From Pseudomonadota bacterium (GTDB lineage Bacteria; Myxococcota_A; Polyangia; Polyangiales; Polyangiaceae), in NCBI GenBank assembly GCA_023411445.1, contig JAEYOT010000643.1, positions 1-6,955 on the forward strand: a stretch of 6,955 nt of DNA. The letters run 5' to 3'. Under the pieces are notes generated by a model. It was not told where the DNA came from and searched no databases. It worked only from the letters and a program-made list of their open reading frames with translations. This document shows positions 1 through 5,920 of the stretch, in pieces. How positions within the stretch are numbered: position 1 is the stretch's first letter; each line of letters starts with the position of its first letter. The position numbers were made by a program, and so were the translations under genes.

Positions 1-1606
1 GCTGTACAGCCCCCAGACCGGCAAGATGGTGCCGCTGCTCGCGGAGTCGTACGAGGAGCACGACGACGACATCGAGGTGACGCTGAACGCGCTGGCGCGC
101 TGGAGCGACGGCAAGCCGGTCACGGCCTGGGACGTGAAGTACTCGTTCGACCTCGGCGAGAAGGATCGCAGCCTGCCGATGGGGCCCGTGTGGCAGTACC
201 TGAGCGAGGTGAAGATCCTCGCCCCCGACGGCTCCGTCGTGGAGGACGTGCCGAAGGACGTGCCGGATTACCCGCGGCGCCTGCAGTTCGTGCTGAACAA
301 GGAGCGGCTCAACCCGCTCGTCGTGCTCGACGCGCTGCAAGAGGTGCGCATCGTGCCGCGCCACGCGATCGAGCCCGAGATCGCGCGCCTGGGCAGCGTG
401 GAGGAGTTCACCAAGCAAAAGCTCGACAAGAACCCGGTCATCAGCGGGCCGTACCAGCTCAAGCAGTACAGCAGCGAGAAGATCGTGACCGAGCGCCGCC
501 CGGACTACTGGGGTAACCAAGCGCTGTTCGGCGGCAAGCAGCCGGTCCCGCGCTACGTGGTGCACCCCATCTACAAAGGCAACGACCATTTCAGCTTGGC
601 CTTGCAGCAAGGCCGCCTGGACATGTCCTCCACCTTCGTGCCGCGCATCTGGCTGAAGGCGGCCAAGGACGTGCGCAGCTGGTACGACGAGGCGCCGTAC
701 TTCGAGGCGGCGGCGATGCCGATGCTGTTCATCAACGTGAAGCACGGCGCGCTGGCTGACGCGCAGTACCGGCGCGCGATGGCCTTCGCCATCAACTACA
801 CGGACGTGCGCGAGCTGGCCGTGTCCGGCTACAGCGAGCCGCTGCAGCCCGGGCTGATCCTGCCGTTCGGCGTGGAGGCCAAGTACTTCTCGGCGGAGGA
901 CGCCAAGCAGTACGGCGCGGTCTACGACCCGGAGCGCGCCAAGGCCACGCTGGCCGCCGCTGGCTACAAGCCGGTGTGGGACGCGAAGGGGCAGCTCGTG
1001 GAGACGCGCGACAAGAACGGCGCGCGCGTGCCCACCGCGTTCATCAAGTCGCCGGCTGGCTGGAGCGACTGGGAATCGATCGTCAAGATCGCCGTGCGCG
1101 GTATGCGCGAGGCGGGCATCGACGCGCGCGAGCGCTTCGTGGATGCCAACGTGTTCTGGGCCGCCCTGAACCAGGGTGACTTCGACCTGATCATGAACAC
1201 GCCGGCCTCGCCGCCCAGCCCGTCCAAGCCCTGGTCTCGCTTCGAGGCCGTGATGACGACGCAGGACTTCGCGCCCGAGGGCGAGAAGATGTACAAAAAC
1301 TACGGTCGCTTCAACGATCCGAAGAGCCCCGGCTACATCGCGCGCATCGACGAGCTCCTCGCCAGCATCCCGACCATGAAGGACGAGGCCGAGATCGTCC
1401 GCGCTTACCGTGAGCTGAACGTCATCTACATGCAGCAGCAACCGACGCTGCCGCTGAGCTACCGCCCGGACCAGTTTTACGAGTTCTCCACTCGTCACTG
1501 GACCAACTTCGCGACCGCCAAGAACCCGTATCTCCCGCAGCAGATCCCGGGCGAGCGCCTGGGCACGCGCATGCTGTGGTCGATCAAGCCCGTGACGCAG
1601 AACTAG
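1..1606 (+). CDS. Extracellular solute-binding protein, family 5 (SBP_bac_5), 5'-truncated by window edge
   Basis: This is the substrate-capturing component of the ABC importer encoded by the next four genes; it would act outside the cytoplasmic membrane. The frame is open to the window edge (first full codon at base 2), so the ATG at 26 is internal. 534 residues are visible; the signal peptide and first part of lobe 1 are missing. The family 5 hallmark 'WSDGKPVTAWDVKYSF' lies at about residues 34-49, and 'YRRAMAFAINY', the usual segment containing R-x-A-x-x-x-A-I, at about 256-266. 'PAGWSDW' (about 351-357) and a C-terminal 'HWTNF...NPY' (about 499-510) recall, from memory of the family, the Thermotoga cellobiose-binding type more than enteric DppA. 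Substrate is therefore unsettled: oligosaccharide or peptide. The TAG stop is 11 nt before the first permease start. Confidence in the family is high, in the ligand low. Confidence 0.93.
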   Translation, partial: LYSPQTGKMVPLLAESYEEHDDDIEVTLNALARWSDGKPVTAWDVKYSFDLGEKDRSLPMGPVWQYLSEVKILAPDGSVVEDVPKDVPDYPRRLQFVLNKERLNPLVVLDALQEVRIVPRHAIEPEIARLGSVEEFTKQKLDKNPVISGPYQLKQYSSEKIVTERRPDYWGNQALFGGKQPVPRYVVHPIYKGNDHFSLALQQGRLDMSSTFVPRIWLKAAKDVRSWYDEAPYFEAAAMPMLFINVKHGALADAQYRRAMAFAINYTDVRELAVSGYSEPLQPGLILPFGVEAKYFSAEDAKQYGAVYDPERAKATLAAAGYKPVWDAKGQLVETRDKNGARVPTAFIKSPAGWSDWESIVKIAVRGMREAGIDARERFVDANVFWAALNQGDFDLIMNTPASPPSPSKPWSRFEAVMTTQDFAPEGEKMYKNYGRFNDPKSPGYIARIDELLASIPTMKDEAEIVRAYRELNVIYMQQQPTLPLSYRPDQFYEFSTRHWTNFATAKNPYLPQQIPGERLGTRMLWSIKPVTQN

Positions 1607-1617
1607 CCGAGACGTCG

Positions 1618-2688
1618 ATGCTGAAGAATCACCCCGCCCTCAAACACATCCTGGCGCGCGCCGGCTGGTACTTCGTCACCTTCCTGGTCGCCGTCACGAT
1701 CAACTTCTTCCTGCCGCGTCTCGGCAAGGCCAACCCGGTCGACGCGATCATGGCCAAGGTCAGCGGCAACATGGACGCCAAGAGCGCCAAGGCCAAAGAA
1801 GAGCAGTACATGAAGGAGTTCGGCTTGGTCGAGCTCGACGACGCCGGGGAGATCAAGCGCACGCCCGATGGCAAGCCGGTGCGCGCCTCGGCCGTATCCC
1901 AGTTCGTGACCTACCTGGGGATGAGCTTGCGCGGCGATCTGGGCAGCTCGATCCAGCAGTACCCCAAGCGCGTCAGCGAGCTGATCTTGAACGCGCTGCC
2001 TTGGACCATCGCGCTCCAGCTACCAACCATCATCTTCGGCTGGTTGATAGGCAACGTGCTGGGGGCGCTCGCGGCCTACAAGCGCGGCGCCTTCGACAAA
2101 GTGCTGTACCCGGCGGCGCTGTTGGCCAGCGCTATTCCGGCCTTTTGTTTTGCGATCTTGCTGGTTTACGTGTTCGGCATTCGCTTGGAGTGGTTTCCGG
2201 CCGTGGGCGGCTACGACGAGGGCCTCACGCCCGAGCTCAGCTTCGCCTTCTTCTCCAGCGCGGCTTACTACTTCGTGCTGCCGTTCTTGTCGGTGTTCTT
2301 GCTGGTGGTCGGCGGCCAGGCCATCGGCATGCGCTCGATGTGCATCTACGAGCTTGGCACGGACTACGTGAAGTACGCCAAGCTGCTGGGCGTCAAGGAG
2401 AGCAAGATCCTCTACTACATGTTTCGAAACGCGATGCTGCCGCAGCTGACCGGCCTGGCCCTCTCGCTCGGCACCATGGTGGGCGGCGCGCTGATCGCGG
2501 AGATCATCTTCAGCTACCCCGGCCTGGGCATGGCCATCCTGACCGCCATCCAAGGCAACGATTACCCGGTGATTACGGGCTGCTGCTTGCTGGTTACCAC
2601 GACCGTGCTAATCGCCAATTTCAGCGCTGACGTCCTGATCGGCCTGCTGGATCCGCGTATCCGTGCGGTGCAGGGCGGAGGCAAGTGA
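1618..2688 (+). CDS. ABC transporter permease, DppB/OppB-type
   Basis: This inner-membrane permease would form half of the translocation pore with the downstream permease. I chose ATG 1618 (356 aa) because the protein then begins MLKNHPALK just before TM1; a GTG at 1576 would add 14 hydrophilic residues and overlap the binding-protein gene by 31 nt. The ribosome site is weak (CGAGA, about 6 nt upstream), so translational coupling to the preceding gene is likely. Six hydrophobic segments are seen at about residues 16-33, 126-152, 163-186, 215-235, 277-297 and 318-340. The EAA-type cytoplasmic loop that docks on the ATPase is at about 247-276 (DYVKYAKLLGV...RNAMLP), and the C-terminus has the DppB-typical 'FSYPGLG' and 'LLDPRIR'. 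The loop after TM1 is long (about 34-125) and holds a polar stretch at 72-90 containing 'DAGEIKRTPDGK', which I take to be a small insertion. Confidence 0.93.
   Translation: MLKNHPALKHILARAGWYFVTFLVAVTINFFLPRLGKANPVDAIMAKVSGNMDAKSAKAKEEQYMKEFGLVELDDAGEIKRTPDGKPVRASAVSQFVTYLGMSLRGDLGSSIQQYPKRVSELILNALPWTIALQLPTIIFGWLIGNVLGALAAYKRGAFDKVLYPAALLASAIPAFCFAILLVYVFGIRLEWFPAVGGYDEGLTPELSFAFFSSAAYYFVLPFLSVFLLVVGGQAIGMRSMCIYELGTDYVKYAKLLGVKESKILYYMFRNAMLPQLTGLALSLGTMVGGALIAEIIFSYPGLGMAILTAIQGNDYPVITGCCLLVTTTVLIANFSADVLIGLLDPRIRAVQGGGK
2677..2681 (+). promoter_or_regulatory. Ribosome binding site for the second permease
   Basis: A full GGAGG core lies inside the end of the first permease gene, 8 nt before ATG 2690. 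It decides the start against the in-frame GTG at 2663. Confidence 0.85.
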
Positions 2689-2689
2689 C

Positions 2690-3526
2690 ATGAAGCTGCT
2701 CAAGAACTTGCTCAAGTCGCCCGCCTTCGTGCTGGGCGCGTCGCTGTTCCTGTTCACGCTCTTGCTCGCGCTGCTCGGCCCGCTGGTGATCGACGTGGAC
2801 ACCAAGACGCGCGTCGGCCTCGCCTACATGGCGCCTTCGGACAAGGCGCTGCTCGGCACGGACCACATGGGCGTCGACATGGTGTCGATGCTGATCGCGG
2901 GCCTACGCAGCTCGCTGTACGTGGGCTTCCTGGCTGGCACCGTGGCCACCATCGTGGGCACGCTGATCGGCGTGTACGGCGGCTACAAGGGCGGCCTGAT
3001 CGACGACATCCTGACGGTGAAGACCAACCTGTTCTTGGTCATCCCCAGCCTGATCGTGCTCATCCTGATCAGCTCCAGCATGGAGGAGGGCCGCAGCCTG
3101 TCGCTGATCGCCCTGCTGATCGGCGGGACGACGTGGACCTGGAGCGCTCGCGCGGTGCGCGCCCAGGCCTCCAGCTTGCGCGCGCGCGACCACGTGGCGC
3201 TGGCGCGCATCAACGGCTACGGCACGCTCGGGATCGTCACGCTGCACATCCTGCCGTACCTGCTGTCCTACGTGTTCATGGTGTTCATCCTGCAAACGGC
3301 GACCGGCATCCTGTCGGAGGCGAGCATCAGCCTGCTAGGCCTTGGCCCATACGACTCCGTGTCGCTCGGGAAGATCTTGAACGACGCCAAGACCAACGAG
3401 GCGCTCACCGATGGCGCCTGGTGGGCCTTCGCGCCCGCGATGGTGCTGATCACCGTGATCGTGTTCGCGCTGTACGTGCTCAACACGTCGCTCGAAGGTG
3501 TCTTCAATCCCCGCTTGAGGAAGTGA
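2690..3526 (+). CDS. ABC transporter permease, DppC/OppC-type
   Basis: Second permease of the importer, 278 aa from ATG 2690. The start follows the upstream TGA by one base and has a strong GGAGG at 2677-2681, 8 nt away; a GTG at 2663 would add nine residues but lacks such a site. One N-terminal hydrophobic segment (about 12-34) is followed by the family motif 'LGTDHMGVD' (55-63, normally LGTDxxGRD, so Val replaces Arg). Further hydrophobic segments are at about 73-97, 113-130, 136-152, 190-208 and 247-266. The ATPase-docking loop is at about 166-190 (RDHVALARINGYG...HILP). 'LSYVFM', 'ILSEASISLLGLGP', 'WWAF' and the ending 'VFNPRLRK' fit the oligosaccharide-type subgroup known from Thermotoga, on my recollection of those sequences. 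It should pair with the preceding permease. Confidence 0.94.
   Translation: MKLLKNLLKSPAFVLGASLFLFTLLLALLGPLVIDVDTKTRVGLAYMAPSDKALLGTDHMGVDMVSMLIAGLRSSLYVGFLAGTVATIVGTLIGVYGGYKGGLIDDILTVKTNLFLVIPSLIVLILISSSMEEGRSLSLIALLIGGTTWTWSARAVRAQASSLRARDHVALARINGYGTLGIVTLHILPYLLSYVFMVFILQTATGILSEASISLLGLGPYDSVSLGKILNDAKTNEALTDGAWWAFAPAMVLITVIVFALYVLNTSLEGVFNPRLRK
3517..3523 (+). promoter_or_regulatory. Ribosome binding site for the first ATPase
   Basis: GAGGAAG overlaps the last codons of the second permease gene. The GAGG core is 8 nt from ATG 3529, which fixes the start in spite of a long upstream extension of the open frame. Confidence 0.8.
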
Positions 3527-3528
3527 GC

Positions 3529-4506
3529 ATGGCCGCCCCCATCTTCGAAGTCGAGAACCTGCGCGCGCACTACCTGACGCGCTTCGGCGCCAAGATCCAA
3601 GCCGTGGACGGCGTCTCGTTCCAGCTGAACGAGGGCGAGATCCTCGGCATCGCCGGCGAGTCCGGCTGCGGCAAGACCACGCTGGTCAGCGCCTGCATGG
3701 GCCTCTACATCCCGCCGCTGCACCTCAGCTCCGGGGACGTGAAGGTCGACGGCAAGAGCATCATCGGCATGGACGTGGAGCACAACCGCAAGGAGGTGCT
3801 CGGGCGCTTGGTCTCGATGATTCCACAGGGCGCGCTCAACTCCCTCAACCCGACGCGCAAGGTGAAGGACCTGGCGATGGACATGATCCTGAGCCACGAC
3901 GAGACCGCCGACAAGCGCGAGATCCACGAGCGTCTGCGCGAGCGCTTCGAGAAGATCGGTCTGGACGCGAAGCTGGTGCTGGACTCCTACCCGATCCAGC
4001 TACCGGCAGGCATGAAGCAGCGTGTGGTGATCGGCATCAGCACGCTGCTCAACCCGCGCGTCGTGATCGCCGACGAGCCCACTTCCGCGCTGGACGTGAC
4101 CACGCAGAAGGCGGTGATTCGGCTGCTGTTCGATCTGATGGATCAACAGATTATCGGCAGCATGCTGTTCATCACGCACGAGCTCCCGCTCTTGCGCCAC
4201 GTCTCCAGCCGCATCGCGGTGATGTACGCCGGCGAGTTCGTGGAGCTGGGCACCACCGAGCAGGTGATCTTCGACTCACGCATGCCCTACACCAAGGCCC
4301 TGATGGGCTCGATGCTCAGCGCCGAGCCGGGCCAGAAGAGCAAGAAGCCGGTGGCGATCGAGGGCGCCCCGCCCAACCTCGCCCACGCGATCAAGGGCTG
4401 CCGCTTTGCCGAGCGCTGCCCGGAGGTGCGACCGGACTGCAAGGACAAGCAGCAGGTCATCCGCATCGTGAAGGACCGTGAAGTGAGGTGCATGTATGCC
4501 GAGTGA
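3529..4506 (+). CDS. ABC transporter ATP-binding protein, DppD/OppD-type, with atypical signature LPAGM
   Basis: Cytoplasmic ATPase of the importer, 325 aa from ATG 3529, which has GAGG at 3517-3520 eight nt upstream; the open frame runs further 5' but overlaps the permease gene in another frame and is not used. Visible motifs are Walker A GESGCGKT (43-50), Q-loop Gln100, Walker B VVIADE (178-183, catalytic Glu183), D-loop SALD (186-189) and switch His217. The signature is LPAGM (158-162) instead of the usual LSGGQ/LSGGM: Ser becomes Pro and the first Gly becomes Ala. The following KQR and the rest of the helix are normal. The C-terminal oligo_HPY-type extension contains Cys291, Cys297, Cys304 and Cys321, the pattern that binds a [4Fe-4S] cluster in some DppD/OppD proteins. 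It overlaps the next ATPase gene by 11 nt, so they are probably made together as a heterodimer. Confidence 0.94.
   Translation: MAAPIFEVENLRAHYLTRFGAKIQAVDGVSFQLNEGEILGIAGESGCGKTTLVSACMGLYIPPLHLSSGDVKVDGKSIIGMDVEHNRKEVLGRLVSMIPQGALNSLNPTRKVKDLAMDMILSHDETADKREIHERLRERFEKIGLDAKLVLDSYPIQLPAGMKQRVVIGISTLLNPRVVIADEPTSALDVTTQKAVIRLLFDLMDQQIIGSMLFITHELPLLRHVSSRIAVMYAGEFVELGTTEQVIFDSRMPYTKALMGSMLSAEPGQKSKKPVAIEGAPPNLAHAIKGCRFAERCPEVRPDCKDKQQVIRIVKDREVRCMYAE
4485..4490 (+). promoter_or_regulatory. Ribosome binding site for the second ATPase
   Basis: GAGGTG is a good match to the anti-Shine-Dalgarno sequence, with the GAGG core 7 nt before ATG 4496. It sits within the last codons of the first ATPase gene, consistent with coupled translation across the 11-nt overlap. 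An ATG at 4492 is in another frame. Confidence 0.8.
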
Positions 4507-5302
4507 TGCGATCAAGTTCGAGGCTTCTCACCTGTCGCGCGCCTACGGCCACGGCAAGAAGGTGAAGCTGGCGGTCAACGATGTCTCCTTCAAGATTCGC
4601 GACAAGGAGATCGTCTCGATCGTCGGCGAGTCCGGCTGCGGCAAGACGGTGCTGGCCAAGATGCTGCTGCGCCTGGAGCAACCCACTTCTGGCACGCTCT
4701 TGTACGAAGGTAAGCCGATCGACGCCGCGCCCGATCCTCGCCAGCACTGGCGGCAGGTGCAGGCGGTGTTTCAAGACCCGTTCTCCTGCTTCAACCAGTT
4801 TTTCACGATCCGGTCGCAGCTGAAGAGCTCCTTCAACCTGTTCGAGCAGAAGCCGAGCGAGCAGGAGATGGAGGAGCGCGTCGACCAAGCGCTGCTCAAC
4901 GTGAACATCAAGCCGCGCGAGCTGGACGGGAAGTATCCGTTCGAGCTCTCGGGCGGTCAGATGCAGCGCATGCTGCTGGCTCGCATCTTCATCTTGCGCC
5001 CGCGCGTGCTGGTAGCGGACGAGCCGACCAGCATGGTCGACGCCTGCAGCCGCGCCAACATCCTCGACTACCTGATGAAGCTGAAGCAGCAGCTAGACAT
5101 GACGATCGTGTTCATCACGCACGACATCGGTCTGGCCTACTACGTTTCGGACTCCATCTTCATCATGCACGAAGGCAAGATCGTCGAGCAGGGCTCGCCC
5201 GACGACGTGACGCAGCGACCGCAAAACGCCGCTACCAAGCAGCTGCTCGAAGACATCCCGGACGTGCACAAGAACTGGATTGATCGCAGCCCAGCGGCTT
5301 GA
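4496..5302 (+). CDS. ABC transporter ATP-binding protein, DppF/OppF-type, short form
   Basis: Second ATPase, 268 aa from ATG 4496, which lies inside the end of the previous gene and has GAGGTG at 4485-4490 as ribosome site. All catalytic motifs look intact: Walker A GESGCGKT (44-51), Q-loop Gln93 in 'VFQDPF', signature LSGGQ (151-155), Walker B VLVADE (171-176, catalytic Glu176), D-loop SMVD (179-182) and switch His209. The SMVDA wording and 'DPFSCFNQFF' (95-103) recall the oligosaccharide-type importers rather than enteric DppF, which has SALD. The protein is about 50-60 residues shorter than enteric DppF/OppF and has no Cys-rich C-terminal extension; it stops soon after the region that follows the H-loop. 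It most likely forms the ATPase heterodimer with the LPAGM protein and supplies the only canonical signature. Confidence 0.94.
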   Translation: MPSDAIKFEASHLSRAYGHGKKVKLAVNDVSFKIRDKEIVSIVGESGCGKTVLAKMLLRLEQPTSGTLLYEGKPIDAAPDPRQHWRQVQAVFQDPFSCFNQFFTIRSQLKSSFNLFEQKPSEQEMEERVDQALLNVNIKPRELDGKYPFELSGGQMQRMLLARIFILRPRVLVADEPTSMVDACSRANILDYLMKLKQQLDMTIVFITHDIGLAYYVSDSIFIMHEGKIVEQGSPDDVTQRPQNAATKQLLEDIPDVHKNWIDRSPAA

Positions 5303-5303
5303 G

Positions 5304-5325
5304 CCACGTGCGGGCACGGTTCTTT
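5304..5325 (+). terminator. Possible weak intrinsic terminator after the importer operon
   Basis: Directly after the second ATPase stop, CGTG (5307-5310) and CACG (5315-5318) can pair around a CGGG loop, with a possible extra C5305-G5319 pair across a bulged A. The stem is followed by a T-rich stretch, GTTCTTTC. The stem is short and the T tract is interrupted, so efficiency would be low. It is in the right place to end the five-gene transcript. Confidence 0.3.
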
Positions 5326-5345
5326 CATGAGCGACTTCGCTCATG
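5326..5345 (+). repeat. Perfect inverted repeat (8-bp stem, 4-nt loop) overlapping a start codon
   Basis: CATGAGCG (5326-5333) and CGCTCATG (5338-5345) are exact reverse complements around the loop ACTT. The 3' arm includes the ATG at 5343 that starts the Gly-rich gene. No T tract follows on either strand, so it does not look like an intrinsic terminator. In RNA it would place the start codon in a stem; in DNA it could be a small operator. The pairing is seen directly, its role is unknown. Confidence 0.6.
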
Positions 5346-5882
5346 TCGTCGCGCCGACTCCTGACGAAGGCCTGTTTGCCGCTGCTCGCCTTCGTCGCGG
5401 GTGTCACCAGCGCAAATTTCGGCTGCACCGACACCTGCCTCAACCCGCAGCCAGACCTGCCGTCGCGCTGCGGCGGTGATTCCGCGAGCGATGGTGGCTC
5501 GAAGGCCTCCGGTAGTCTGGGTGGCTCTAGCAACGTCGGGGTCGGCGCCAGCGCGAATCTCGGCGGCAGCGGCGGCTCGAACAGCTCAGCGGGCTCGAGC
5601 GCAGGCGGAGCAAGCGGCCATCCAGGCGCCGCCGGCGGAGGCGGAGCAGCTGGAGCGGGCGGTGCGGCTGCAGCGGGCGGCAGCGGCGGGGTTGGGGGAA
5701 CGGGCGGGAGCGGCCTCGGCGGAAGCGCGCCCGCAGGAGGCCACGACGCCGGCGGAGCCGGAGGTGACGCCGCTGGGGGTGACGCCTCTGGGGGTGATGC
5801 CGACGGCGGCGAGACCTCGGGCGGTGACGGCGCCGGAGGTGATGGTGACGATGGCGGCGCGGGGGGCTTATTCGGCGAGTGA
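5343..5882 (+). CDS. Secreted Gly/Ala/Ser-rich low-complexity protein, unknown function
   Basis: A 179-aa protein of unknown function. An in-frame TGA at 5328-5330 makes ATG 5343 the first usable start; no clear ribosome site precedes it. The N-terminus has an export signal: basic residues (RRLLTK, 4-9), a hydrophobic core to about residue 22, then 'TSANFGC'. Cleavage by signal peptidase I after Ala24 is plausible. Lipidation at Cys28 is less so, because Asn-Phe-Gly before Cys is a poor lipobox. Residues 28-43 hold three cysteines and 'NPQPDLP', a segment I recognise from many Polyangiales secreted proteins. From about residue 44 to the end it is almost all Gly, Ala, Ser and Asp, with six GGDxx-like pentads at 140-169. 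The strand is chosen over the opposing Pro-rich frame because of the signal peptide. It may be a surface or extracellular-matrix protein, but this is a guess. Confidence 0.72.
   Translation: MSSRRLLTKACLPLLAFVAGVTSANFGCTDTCLNPQPDLPSRCGGDSASDGGSKASGSLGGSSNVGVGASANLGGSGGSNSSAGSSAGGASGHPGAAGGGGAAGAGGAAAAGGSGGVGGTGGSGLGGSAPAGGHDAGGAGGDAAGGDASGGDADGGETSGGDGAGGDGDDGGAGGLFGE
5760..5849 (+). repeat. 15-bp tandem repeats encoding GGDxx pentads (six copies)
   Basis: Six consecutive 15-bp units encode GGDAA, GGDAS, GGDAD, GGETS, GGDGA and GGDGD near the C-terminus of the Gly-rich protein. The first two units, GGTGACGCC followed by GCTGGG or TCTGGG, are nearly identical in DNA; later units diverge mainly at third positions and at the variable codons. 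This suggests expansion by repeat slippage followed by selection for Gly-Gly-Asp. Confidence 0.75.
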
Positions 5883-5891
5883 CGCACGATC

Positions 5892-5904
5892 GGCGCGTCG
5901 CGCC
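5892..5904. other. Short GC-rich inverted repeat between convergent genes
   Basis: GGCGCG and CGCGCC flank a single T in the 38-bp gap between the two convergent genes. As RNA it could fold to a 5-bp stem with a 3-nt loop on either strand. No T tract follows in either direction, so a bidirectional terminator role is possible but weakly supported, and chance is likely at this GC content. Confidence 0.25.
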
Positions 5905-5920
5905 CGTGTGCCAAGTTGTG

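Noticed and set aside
1576..1617. GTG start for the first permease
   Set aside because: It would add 14 polar residues and a 31-nt overlap, with no ribosome site; ATG 1618 gives a normal family N-terminus.
3133..3528. N-terminal extension of the first ATPase frame by 132 residues
   Set aside because: It is an Arg/Ala-rich shadow of the second permease gene; the Shine-Dalgarno sequence at 3517-3523 and the family start point to ATG 3529.
5327..5341. ATG at 5327 as an alternative start after the importer operon
   Set aside because: Its frame has no signal peptide or domain and stops within the first part of the Gly-rich gene; the frame from 5343 is better supported.
5093..5914. Long minus-strand open frame encoding a Pro-rich protein
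   Set aside because: It is the complement of the Gly-rich gene (GGC/GGA read as GCC/TCC and Pro codons), it overlaps the second ATPase gene, and it lacks an export signal or a recognisable domain.
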